NCBI GenBank assembly: GCA_902571055.1
Contig: CACGAM010000003.1
Coordinates: 66,070-126,372, forward strand
DNA: 60,303 nt
Reading direction: 5' to 3'
From: an uncultured Pelagibacteraceae bacterium
Lineage (GTDB): Bacteria > Pseudomonadota > Alphaproteobacteria > Pelagibacterales > Pelagibacteraceae
Position numbers and translations under genes: made by a program. Below the pieces are notes generated by a model, which was not told the origin of the DNA, did no database searches, and saw only the letters and a program-made list of their open reading frames with translations. Shown piece after piece: positions 36,432 through 44,007 of this stretch. Each line of letters starts with the position of its first letter. Position 1 is the stretch's first letter.

Positions 36432-38543
36432 TTGAAAATTTCAATACTTTTACCATATAAAGAAAATTTTTCACCTGATTATCCGGGTGCAGTTTCGATT
36501 TACGTAAAAGATACAACAAAAGCAAGTAAATTTAAAAATAAAATTTTTATTTATGGAAGCACAAATTATAAAAGAAAATTATTAAAAAATTATATTAATT
36601 TACCATTTAATAAAGAATTATTTCAAAGCAGTAGCAAAATATATGTTGATAATTTCCTAAGAGAGGAAAGAAAAAGAAATTCAGATATAATTGAAATACA
36701 CAATAGACCCACATATATTAATACTATTTTTAATAATGTTAAATCAAAATTAGTACTTTACTTTCATAATGATCCACTTGAAATGAATGGATCAAAAAAA
36801 ATAGTTGATAGATTAAATATATTTTCTAAAGTTGAAAGAATTGTTTTCAATAGTGAATGGTCAAAAAAAAGATTTTTAACTGGAATGAATAAAATATATT
36901 TTAAATCAAAAAAATTATTAGTTATTTATCAATCCACCAACAAAGTAAAAATAAATTTAAAAAAAAAAGATAAATTAATAACATTCGTGGGTAAGCTTAA
37001 TAGAGCAAAAGGATACGATATATTTGGTGAAGCAATAGTAAAAATTTTGGATAAATACCCAGACTGGAAATCAAATGTTTTTGGAGATGAACCACGAGAG
37101 AAACTTTTTTATAAACATAAAAATTTAAAATTAATGGGTTTTAAGCAACATGAAGTAGTTTTAAATAATTTCAAGAAATCAAGTGTTACTGTCGTATGTT
37201 CAAGATGGCAGGAACCTTTCGGACGTACGAGTTTAGAAGCATCGAGTAGGGGGTGTGCAGTGATAATTAGTAATCGTGGAGGTTTACCTGAGACAGTAAC
37301 AAATGCAATTATACTTAAAAAACTTAATCATAATTCTCTTTACAAAGAACTATCCAATTTAATTGAAAACAACAAAAAAAGATTAAAATTACAAAAAAGT
37401 TCTTTAGAAAACTTTTATTTAACGAATAAATTTGTATGTAGACAAATTGACTCATATAGGTCTTTGATAATTCAAAAAAAAATTGAGAGTGTAAAAACAA
37501 AAAAAACAAAATTTAAAATTCTTCATATTACAAATTTTAATGAAAGACATAATGGTAGACTTTTTTATAACACTGGAAGGAGAATAAATAATGGTTTTGT
37601 TAGATTAAATCATAGTGTCTTAACATTAAGTGACAGAGATATTGTAAGTTATTATAGATCAATTAGAGATTTTGATGGATCTAAAACATTAAATAAGAAA
37701 TTGTTAGAAGTAATATCTAATTATTTACCCGATCTTATAGTTTTAGGACATGCTGATTTAATTAAAAAAGAAACTTTAAAATTCATTAGAGAAACATATC
37801 CGCATATAAAAATTGCTCAATGGTTTTTGGACAGGATGGATAATGATTGGAAAAGTAATAAAAAGAGATTTTTAGATAAAATTGACTTTGTTGATTGTAG
37901 TTTCTGTACAACTTCTCCAGATATTCTAAAATTTCCAAAAAATAATAAAATTTTTTATATTCCCAATCCAGCTGATCAATCATTTGAAAATCTTGAGGTT
38001 TATAATAACAAAAATCCAAAAAGTGATGTTTTTTTTGCTATGTCTCATGGAGTTCATCGAGGTATACTTAAAAAAGGCAAAGTTGACAAAAGAGAACATT
38101 TTTTAGATAAATTAATTAAGATTACACCTAATATTAAATATGATTTTTATGGATATAAAAATAAGCAACCTGTCTGGGCTGATAATTTTAAAAATGCTTT
38201 ACTAAACTCAAAAATGGGAATTAATTTAAGTCAAGGACCATCTACAAAATATTATTCAAGTGATAGAATAACACAACTAGTAGGGAACGGATTAATGACA
38301 TTTATTGATAAAAAAACAATGCTAAACAAATTTTTTAACAATAATGAAGTGGTATTTTACAATTCTATAAAAGATTTAAGTAAGAAAATAAAAAAGTATA
38401 ATGAAAATGATAAACTTAGAATAAAAATTGCTAAAAATGGTAAAAATAAATATTTAAAACACTTTAACTCAAAGAATGTAGCAAATTTTATAATTCAAAA
38501 AACATTTAACTTGAAAAATAAAAACAAGTATCTTTGGGAATAA
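36432..38543 (+). CDS. Tandem GT-B glycosyltransferase (two glycosyltransferase modules)
   Basis: A 703-residue protein, probably starting at TTG 36432 (MKISILLPYKENFSPDYPG). The N-terminal module (1-345) has FVGKLNRAKGYDIFGEAI and CSRWQEPFGRTSLEASSRG, the nucleotide-sugar motif of GT4 enzymes. A second GT-B-like module (about 365-700) starts at FKILHITNFNERHNGRLFYN and ends with ITQLVGNGLMTFIDKKTM and a terminal spore-coat-like motif. Two modules in one chain suggest addition of two sugars in succession to a glycan, or a polymer repeat. The donor sugar is not evident. Confidence 0.82.
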   Translation: MKISILLPYKENFSPDYPGAVSIYVKDTTKASKFKNKIFIYGSTNYKRKLLKNYINLPFNKELFQSSSKIYVDNFLREERKRNSDIIEIHNRPTYINTIFNNVKSKLVLYFHNDPLEMNGSKKIVDRLNIFSKVERIVFNSEWSKKRFLTGMNKIYFKSKKLLVIYQSTNKVKINLKKKDKLITFVGKLNRAKGYDIFGEAIVKILDKYPDWKSNVFGDEPREKLFYKHKNLKLMGFKQHEVVLNNFKKSSVTVVCSRWQEPFGRTSLEASSRGCAVIISNRGGLPETVTNAIILKKLNHNSLYKELSNLIENNKKRLKLQKSSLENFYLTNKFVCRQIDSYRSLIIQKKIESVKTKKTKFKILHITNFNERHNGRLFYNTGRRINNGFVRLNHSVLTLSDRDIVSYYRSIRDFDGSKTLNKKLLEVISNYLPDLIVLGHADLIKKETLKFIRETYPHIKIAQWFLDRMDNDWKSNKKRFLDKIDFVDCSFCTTSPDILKFPKNNKIFYIPNPADQSFENLEVYNNKNPKSDVFFAMSHGVHRGILKKGKVDKREHFLDKLIKITPNIKYDFYGYKNKQPVWADNFKNALLNSKMGINLSQGPSTKYYSSDRITQLVGNGLMTFIDKKTMLNKFFNNNEVVFYNSIKDLSKKIKKYNENDKLRIKIAKNGKNKYLKHFNSKNVANFIIQKTFNLKNKNKYLWE

Positions 38544-38548
38544 TTTTA

Positions 38549-39421
38549 ATGTTTTCTATCATTATTCCAACATTTAATAACGTAAAATATCTAAAACTAT
38601 GTATAGACAGTATTAAAAAGAATTCAACTTTTAACCACGAAATTATAGCCCATGTTAATTTAGGCGAAGATGGTACAAAAGAATATTTAGATAAAAAAAA
38701 TATAGAATATTCGTTTACTAATTATAACGCTGGTATTTGTGAGGGAATGAATAAAGCAACGAAAAAAGCCAACTTTGACTTCATTCTTTACTCTCATGAT
38801 GATTTCTATTTTTGTCCAAAGTGGGATGAAATTTTAAATGAAGAAATTAAAAAAATTGGTCATAATAGATTTTATCTATCAGGTATAATGATGAATAATG
38901 GTCCATTAAAGTTTGATGCTGGATTTGATTTTGAAACATTTGATGAAAAAAAATTATTACAAAATTATGAAAAAATTAACCATTATGATTTTCAAGGATC
39001 AACCTGGGCTCCTCACCTTATACATAAAGAAATATGGAATAAAGTAGGAGGTTTTAGTGAGGAATTTTATCCAGGAACCGGCTCAGACCCTGATTTAAAT
39101 ATGAAACTTTGGAGAGAAGGGATTAGAATATTTAAAGGTCTCAGTAAATGTAAAGTTTATCACTTTGGATCTATAGTCACACGAAAATATAAAAATCACC
39201 CCACAATTAAAACAGAGTCTGGAAGTAAAGGAGGAAAAATTTTTTTATTGAAATGGGGTATAACATTTAAATTCTTTAAAAAACATTATTTAAGGTCTGA
39301 TAGTATATATGAGGGAGAATTATCAAATCCTAAAAGAAATATTCAATACTATTTAGAACTGATAATATGTAAATTAAATTATATTTACCTAAAAATATTT
39401 AATCCAAAATTGTACAAATAA
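38549..39421 (+). CDS. GT2 family glycosyltransferase
   Basis: About 290 residues with the GT-A fold. FSIIIPTFNNVKYLKLCIDSI is the start of the nucleotide-binding domain. LYSHDDFYFCPKWDEIL includes the DxD-like metal motif, and PGTGSDPDLNMKLWREGIRIF a late acceptor-side motif. ATG at 38549 gives a start directly on the first strand; a TTG 15 bases upstream overlaps the preceding gene. There is no transmembrane tail. It probably acts in the same glycan pathway as its neighbours. Confidence 0.85.
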   Translation: MFSIIIPTFNNVKYLKLCIDSIKKNSTFNHEIIAHVNLGEDGTKEYLDKKNIEYSFTNYNAGICEGMNKATKKANFDFILYSHDDFYFCPKWDEILNEEIKKIGHNRFYLSGIMMNNGPLKFDAGFDFETFDEKKLLQNYEKINHYDFQGSTWAPHLIHKEIWNKVGGFSEEFYPGTGSDPDLNMKLWREGIRIFKGLSKCKVYHFGSIVTRKYKNHPTIKTESGSKGGKIFLLKWGITFKFFKKHYLRSDSIYEGELSNPKRNIQYYLELIICKLNYIYLKIFNPKLYK

Positions 39422-39432
39422 ATAACGGATGC

Positions 39433-40233
39433 TCAATTTATTTTTTTTTTGCTTCGATAATAAATTTTTCCAAACAATTTCTTAAACTCAATATTGCCAT
39501 CTGGATCTTCTGATCCAGGCCTTTTTCTAAAAATTGTTGAATGAGCTCCAAGTTTTCGTTCGTACGAAGGTCTCCCATTTGAATAGTAATACATTGCAAT
39601 TGATTTTCTACTTTGATCCTGGGGACAATTAATCTTGTCAGGATTACCATGATAAGAAAAATCTGTAGTAGAAAAAATTACCATTCTGTTAAAAATAGGA
39701 ATAATTTTTTTTTCACACTTTGTCATATCTTTATTCCAAAGCTGTAAATTGCCACCAAATTCATCTTCCCAATTTTTATTTAAATAAATTAAAATATTTA
39801 ATCTTCGATCTAGTTTTAAAGTTGGATGTATATTAAAATCAGCATGAATATTTAAATAACCATCATTTCTAAGTTCATGCAAACCACCGCCCTGTAAATA
39901 TGGATCAGATTGAAGTCTTTCATCGATACCAGTAAGCGTTTGCAAAAAATCTAAAAAAATTTGCGAATTTAAAAAATTTATAAAGTTATTAGTATTTTCC
40001 GTTAATAACTTACTATCATTTAAAGTAAATTTTTTTTGCTCGACTTTGGTTTTATATTGATATCCAATATTATCTAAATTATTTGGAAATTCACTTAAAA
40101 TATCATTAAGGATTGTTTCATTAAAAAAATTATCAATAACTATGTGAGGGAATGGGGAACTATTTGTATATTCTTTATTTTTAGATTTAGCAAAAGTTTC
40201 TAATTCTTTAAAATTTTTGTTTAAAAATTTCAT
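39433..40233 (-). CDS. 2OG-Fe(II) oxygenase, prolyl 4-hydroxylase-like
   Basis: A 266-residue protein. GYLNIHADFNIHP holds the H-x-D iron pair, RRLNILIYLNKNW and GGNLQLWNKDM give the double-stranded beta-helix, FSYHGNP carries the distal His, and QSRKSIAMYYY the 2OG-binding Arg. That order is the prolyl 4-hydroxylase alpha-type domain. The gene faces the methyltransferase gene divergently across about 40 bases. In bacterial glycan islands such enzymes may hydroxylate sugars, lipids or proteins. The substrate is unknown. Confidence 0.83.
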   Translation of the reverse strand: MKFLNKNFKELETFAKSKNKEYTNSSPFPHIVIDNFFNETILNDILSEFPNNLDNIGYQYKTKVEQKKFTLNDSKLLTENTNNFINFLNSQIFLDFLQTLTGIDERLQSDPYLQGGGLHELRNDGYLNIHADFNIHPTLKLDRRLNILIYLNKNWEDEFGGNLQLWNKDMTKCEKKIIPIFNRMVIFSTTDFSYHGNPDKINCPQDQSRKSIAMYYYSNGRPSYERKLGAHSTIFRKRPGSEDPDGNIEFKKLFGKIYYRSKKKIN

Positions 40234-40272
40234 ATAAAATTAAATTATATTGTTATAAACTAATCATATTTC

Positions 40273-40992
40273 ATGTCTCATATTGATCAAATAAATTTTA
40301 TCAGAGAATTTAAAGAATTTTATATAAAAAATAGTTTTAATAAAGATATAGATGTTCTCGAAATTGGTAGTCTTGATGTAAATGGAAATATAAGGAATTT
40401 ATTCAATTTTAGTAAAGAATATGTTGGAATTGACTTAGAAAAAGGTCCTAATGTTGATTTAGTTCTTAATGGGATAGATATTGATAAATTAAACAAAAGT
40501 TTTGACATCATTATCTCATGTGAGTGTTTTGAACATGCTAGAGATTGGAAAGTTATATTTGAGAAAATGTGTCAAATATCAAAAGAAAACTCTTTTATAG
40601 TAATCTCTGTCGCCTCTACTGGTAGGGTAGAGCACGGGACTGAAAGATCTGGAAATTGGCAATCTCCTGGTAACAAAGATGATTATTATTTAAATTTAAC
40701 TAAAAGAGATTTTACTAAAAATTTTGATTTGGAAAAAATTTTTTCTAATCATTTTTTCTTTTATAACGTCAATAGTTATGATCTTTATTTTGTAGGAATT
40801 AGAGGTTTTGAGCAGAAAAGAAATATTTTGAATAATATAGCACAAAAACTAGAAATTTTGTTTAAAAGAAAGAAATTAAGAAAAATTTTAACTTATATAT
40901 ATACGACTATTATTGGTGAAAACTTAAGACAAAATATTTACTTTTTTAAAAAAAAATTAATGAGTAAATTTAAAAAAAAAAATATTTCTTAA
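40273..40992 (+). CDS. Class I SAM-dependent methyltransferase
   Basis: A 239-residue protein. VLEIGSLDVNGNIRNLF is the glycine-rich SAM motif, VGIDLEKGPNVDLVLN contains the acidic residue of motif II, and DIIISCECFEHARDW is motif III, followed by a SAM-fold strand with SFIVISVASTGRVEHG. The C-terminal region is basic. It probably methylates a sugar or lipid of the local glycan; this is inferred from the neighbours. It ends convergently with the next gene by a four-base overlap. Confidence 0.82.
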   Translation: MSHIDQINFIREFKEFYIKNSFNKDIDVLEIGSLDVNGNIRNLFNFSKEYVGIDLEKGPNVDLVLNGIDIDKLNKSFDIIISCECFEHARDWKVIFEKMCQISKENSFIVISVASTGRVEHGTERSGNWQSPGNKDDYYLNLTKRDFTKNFDLEKIFSNHFFFYNVNSYDLYFVGIRGFEQKRNILNNIAQKLEILFKRKKLRKILTYIYTTIIGENLRQNIYFFKKKLMSKFKKKNIS

Positions 40993-41843
40993 AAATTATT
41001 TATTCTTTTATATGATTTTTCACCTTTTATAGAACTCAATAAAGCATCATTTCTTATCTTGTACTTTTTCATGTTTTCGTGTTTGGATAAAATTCTAAAA
41101 TAAATAATCTTTATATTGGTCCTAAATAATATCGGCAAAAAATATAGTATCGAAATTAAAAATCCATAATGTTTTTTAAAATAATAAAATTTTGACCATA
41201 CAAAATGCCAATTGTATAAATTGTTAAGTTTTTCTTTTTCAGCTATGTTTTTCGTATTAACCGAAGTTCCTACATTATGTTTAATCTTAATATTATTTAT
41301 CTGATAATTTTTATTTATTTTATAAGCTCTTAAACAATAATCACTTTCTTCAAAATATAAAAAAAAATTTTCATCGAAGCCACTTAATAGTTTAAATGTT
41401 TCATATTTAACAAACATACAAGCACCGCTAATGAATTTCCATTTTGCTATTTCGATATTTTCATTACTTTGTTTAATAGATTTTATATCTAAGTTAGTGT
41501 AACGAGGTCCAAGAACAGAAAATTCGTCATTTAATTTTGATGCTACTTTTTCAAAATATATTACTTTTTTTTCATCTATATCCTCTATATCTGGATTTAA
41601 GATCAAAAAATATTTCGTTTTAATAAAATTACTTCCAAAATTAATTGCTGCACCATAACCATTATTTTCAATTGAAAAGTAAATAACTCTTGGAAATTCT
41701 GCATTTAACATTCTTTTAAGCTCTAAATCATCAGAGTTATCAACAACAATTATAGGAAATTTATTATAAAATTTTTTTATTAAATTTGTTACCAAATTTT
41801 TACTTTTGTGGGATAATACCAATATTGTTATATCTTTATTCAT
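40989..41843 (-). CDS. GT2 family glycosyltransferase (rhamnosyltransferase-like)
   Basis: A 284-residue GT-A protein. ITILVLSHKSKNLV and NNGYGAAINFGSNFI are typical of the WbbL/rhamnosyltransferase branch. LILNPDIEDID contains the metal motif, FISGACMFVKYETFKLLSGFDENFFLYFEESDYCLRA appears in pieces (GACMFV, GFDENFFLYFEESDYC). A C-terminal hydrophobic stretch may anchor it to the membrane. It shares the minus strand with the recombinase, separated by two bases. Confidence 0.85.
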   Translation of the reverse strand: MNKDITILVLSHKSKNLVTNLIKKFYNKFPIIVVDNSDDLELKRMLNAEFPRVIYFSIENNGYGAAINFGSNFIKTKYFLILNPDIEDIDEKKVIYFEKVASKLNDEFSVLGPRYTNLDIKSIKQSNENIEIAKWKFISGACMFVKYETFKLLSGFDENFFLYFEESDYCLRAYKINKNYQINNIKIKHNVGTSVNTKNIAEKEKLNNLYNWHFVWSKFYYFKKHYGFLISILYFLPILFRTNIKIIYFRILSKHENMKKYKIRNDALLSSIKGEKSYKRINNF

Positions 41844-41845
41844 AA

Positions 41846-42760
41846 CTAAATTTTGATTTTATTGAGTGCATTATTTTTAAATAAATTTGCTTCTTGTATA
41901 TATCTTCTAACCATTTGAGTGGTTTTATGACCTGTCATTGCCATGATACTCCTCTCATCTGCTCCGGTTTCAGCTGTTGATGTTGCAAAACCAGACCTTA
42001 AACTATGACCTGCATATTTTGTTTTATCCAATCCTGCCAATAGTGCATATTTTTGGATTGTAAGAGCCACGGTTTTATCGGATATTTTAAAAATCTTACC
42101 ATCACTAATTTTTGAATAATTAATCCAATCTCTTAAGGATGTTACGGGACAATAGATTTTATTTTGAAAGTAGGGGATAGCTTTCGTCATTCCAAGTCCT
42201 GTCTGGTCAGTCTTTGATCTTTGCACCAATATTTTTACTCCTTCATTAACGAATTCTATATCCTCATATTCAATTGATACTAATTCTGATCTTCTGAAAC
42301 CTCCTGCAAATCCTATTAGGATTAATGCTTTATTTTGCAATTTTTTATGTTCATTTTTATCTTTATTAATTACATTAATAATTAATTTTAAATCGTTGAT
42401 TAATAAAGGTTTTTTTGATGTTTGCTTAACCCCCATCTTTCTTTTAATGCCCATTAAGTTCTCAGCGATTATTGGGTGTTTTGTATCAATATAATGCCCT
42501 TTTAATCTATGAATAACTTTTATTGAAGCCAATCTTCGCTTTAAAGTACTAAATTTACTAAAAGAGCTTAAATGAGTAAGGTATAAGGCTATAATTTTTG
42601 GATCACTTGGCATAGAATTAAAACCATTTTTTAAACAAAACTTTGTAAAATCTTTAAAGTCAGCCTGATAAGCTCTTAAAGTATTATAAGCTTTAGAGTT
42701 TTTTAAATTCTTTAAAGTTTCTAATTCAAGATTTTTTAGATCAGTAATCAAATCATTCAT
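41846..42760 (-). CDS. Tyrosine recombinase / phage-type integrase, intact
   Basis: A 304-residue site-specific recombinase. A SAM-like core-binding domain (about 1-110) precedes the catalytic domain. The catalytic set is complete: Arg156 in GGFRRSEL, Lys183 in QRSKTDQ, His252 and Arg255 in GHSLRSGFATS, His278 in TGHKTTQM, and Tyr287 in RRYIQEA. The start is five bases from a perfect inverted repeat. It may act on this island or on a single short target. Nothing identifies its own target with certainty. Expression would be read away from the downstream GT2 gene. Confidence 0.93.
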   Translation of the reverse strand: MNDLITDLKNLELETLKNLKNSKAYNTLRAYQADFKDFTKFCLKNGFNSMPSDPKIIALYLTHLSSFSKFSTLKRRLASIKVIHRLKGHYIDTKHPIIAENLMGIKRKMGVKQTSKKPLLINDLKLIINVINKDKNEHKKLQNKALILIGFAGGFRRSELVSIEYEDIEFVNEGVKILVQRSKTDQTGLGMTKAIPYFQNKIYCPVTSLRDWINYSKISDGKIFKISDKTVALTIQKYALLAGLDKTKYAGHSLRSGFATSTAETGADERSIMAMTGHKTTQMVRRYIQEANLFKNNALNKIKI

Positions 42761-42765
42761 AATTA

Positions 42766-42792
42766 TTTCCGATAACCATTAATTATCGGAAA
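42766..42792. repeat. Perfect 10-bp inverted repeat with 7-bp spacer upstream of the recombinase
   Basis: TTTCCGATAA (42766-42775), spacer CCATTAA, and TTATCGGAAA (42783-42792). The arms are exact reverse complements. Two short inverted arms around a 6-8 base spacer is the layout of a tyrosine-recombinase core site, and also of a repressor operator. The element lies five bases before the recombinase ATG (read on the minus strand), so it would also sit in the 5' end of its mRNA. Confidence 0.75.
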
Positions 42793-42841
42793 CTATAATA
42801 TATCACATTTTAAATGTCAAGCTAATAAGTTAAAGTTAAAA

Positions 42842-43006
42842 ATGCCAAAATATTTATTAATTGGGCTTGGTGTAATGGCGGTATTGTTTGTTTCTATGCA
42901 TTACTGGGGAAAATTATCTAATCAAGGAAAAAATAGAGTTTTGATGCTTATTTTTGGGGTTTTTTTCATAAGTATTTTTGTTTTGCTCTTTTTATTGATG
43001 AATTAA
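42842..43006 (+). CDS. Small membrane protein, 54 residues, unknown function
   Basis: ATG at 42842, stop TAA at 43004-43006. Two hydrophobic segments (about residues 3-19 and 35-53) flank a short polar stretch with HYWGKLSNQGKNR, which suggests a small hairpin membrane protein. It starts about 80 bases from the recombinase on the opposite strand. I do not recognise the family. The two clean membrane segments and the short polar loop support a real gene, but no ribosome-binding site is obvious. Confidence 0.6.
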   Translation: MPKYLLIGLGVMAVLFVSMHYWGKLSNQGKNRVLMLIFGVFFISIFVLLFLLMN

Positions 43007-43088
43007 CGTATTTTTATTAACAATGTGAGTAACTTAAATAATCAATTATTAAGTGATAACATCATTTAAAATAATTTTGTATTGTGAA

Positions 43089-43283
43089 TTTAACTTAAGA
43101 GGCAACTCTTAACTGACCGACTGGGGAAAAACCGAGAGGTTCAAGCCTAGGGGGCAGAAAGCTCTGCGGAGTAGCGCTAAAATAGCGGAGTGGCAAGGCA
43201 TGGCGGTAGCGCCTAAAACGACGTGCCAAAACTACTGTTCTTTGTGCCTGAAAAGGTACAAGGAAACAGGGTTTTCCCACAAC
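43089..43283 (+). ncRNA. Candidate structured RNA of unknown class (GC-rich, multi-hairpin)
   Basis: A block of about 195 bases of roughly half G+C in otherwise very AT-rich DNA. Hairpins visible by eye: TTAAGAG/CTCTTAA with a GCAA loop (43095-43112); GCAGA/TCTGC (43154-43167); CGCTA/TAGCG (43175-43187); GGCA/TGCC enclosing GGCG/CGCC (43197-43227); TTGTGCCT/AGGTACAA with a GAAA loop (43242-43261), extended by CTGTT/AACAG (43235-43269). A near-repeat GTAGCGC(C)TAAAA occurs at 43171 and 43206. It ends at the ogt start. It could be a long 5' leader or a free ncRNA. No match to tmRNA, RNase P, 4.5S or 6S landmarks was found. Confidence 0.55.
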
Positions 43284-43559
43284 ATGACACTCAAAGGAAC
43301 TAAATTTCAAATTAAAGTCTGGAAATATCTGAAAACTATTCCAAAAGGTAAGGTTAAAACATATAAACAAGTAGCTTTGGGCATAAAAAACCCTAAATCA
43401 GCACGTGCAGTGGCTAATGCATGTGCTAGAAACCCATATGCCCCAAAAATACCCTGTCACAGAGTGATTAGATCTGATGGAGCTCTTGGAGGCTATTCAG
43501 GTAGAGGTGGAATTAAGGAAAAAATCCGATTATTGAGATTGGAAAAAGTTGAAATTTAG
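43284..43559 (+). CDS. Methylated-DNA cysteine methyltransferase, single-domain (MGMT C-terminal fold)
   Basis: A 91-residue protein from ATG 43284. TKFQIKVWKYLKTIPKGKVKTYKQVA is the start of the alkyltransferase fold, seen in pieces (VWKYL, IPKGKVKTYKQVA). The Ada-type motif IPCHRVIRSDGALGGYSGRGG has the acceptor Cys, so it can be an alkyltransferase and not only an ATL protein. The N-terminal ribonuclease-like domain of Ogt is absent. A longer upstream frame exists, but it runs through the structured RNA and has no family similarity. The GC-rich block ends just before its start codon. Confidence 0.9.
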   Translation: MTLKGTKFQIKVWKYLKTIPKGKVKTYKQVALGIKNPKSARAVANACARNPYAPKIPCHRVIRSDGALGGYSGRGGIKEKIRLLRLEKVEI

Positions 43560-44007
43560 ACGTATTTTTAAAGCTTTTTAAGCTGAAAAATCAATAAAAT
43601 CAATGCTTTTTGCTGTTTTTATATGTTTTTTTTTAAAATATCGTACTTCGCCCTTTAGTTGTACCTTTATTAAGCAAACACTTAAAATAGACCCCTCTAT
43701 GATCGTTTAAACGCTATATTCAATTAGTGCATTGCTCTACTAACTAACAGTTTCAACGCTTTTTTACTACCCTATTTTTTGATAAATTTAATAATTTTAA
43801 AGATCTAAAACACTATATTTTAATAACTAATTTAATTTTTTAGTAAATATAAGCATATTTAAACCATTATTAAGAAATTAATTTTTTTATCTTAAATTGT
43901 TAAAATATTGTCTTAATTTAAATATAGTTAAAATATATAACAAATACAATACTTTAAAATTAATATATAAAGTATTACTTTATATATTAGTAAATAAATC
44001 TTACCTA
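43560..44007. other. Gene-free spacer between convergent genes, very AT-rich
   Basis: About 450 bases between the ogt stop and the EamA-type gene on the other strand. It holds no ORF with recognisable features. A small hairpin (AGCTT/AAGCT, near 43570-43582) and a perfect inverted repeat at 43962-43988 are the only structures I see. Transcription terminators for both genes may lie here, but no GC-rich stem followed by a T-run is present. Confidence 0.7.
43962..43988. repeat. Perfect 12-bp AT-rich inverted repeat downstream of the EamA gene
   Basis: AATATATAAAGT, spacer ATT, ACTTTATATATT (43962-43973 and 43977-43988). A second, overlapping pair, AATACTTTA (43949-43957) with TAAAGTATT (43968-43976), would form a mutually exclusive hairpin. 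It lies 20 bases past the stop of the minus-strand transporter gene. A terminator or binding-site role is possible. AT-only composition makes chance more likely than for a GC-rich repeat. Confidence 0.4.

Larger units (their letters stand above)
36185..42792. mobile_element. Putative genomic island: glycan genes between tRNA-Glu and a tyrosine recombinase
   Basis: The block holds a GIY-YIG gene, three glycosyltransferases, a 2OG-Fe(II) hydroxylase, a methyltransferase and an intact tyrosine recombinase, with the strands mixed. It starts at the tRNA-Glu 3' end. It ends at a perfect inverted repeat beside the recombinase start. Flanking genes are chromosomal housekeeping genes. No flanking direct repeat was recognised, so the boundaries and its mobility are inference. 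Confidence 0.45.

Noticed and set aside
43140..43160. Short similarity of GGTTC..CCTAGGG to the tRNA-Glu 3' end, as a possible att duplication
   Set aside because: Only about seven consecutive bases match and no proper T-arm can form. Too weak for an attachment site.
43089..43283. Assignment of the structured RNA as tmRNA, RNase P RNA or 4.5S RNA
   Set aside because: No tag-coding frame ending in Ala-Ala, no tRNA-like CCA end, no GAGGAAAGUC-type P4 strand, and no GGAAGG-type SRP tip were found. The class is left open.
43200..43283. Upstream extension of the ogt reading frame
   Set aside because: The extra 28 residues match nothing in the MGMT fold and run through the hairpin-forming block. 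ATG 43284 begins directly at the conserved domain.
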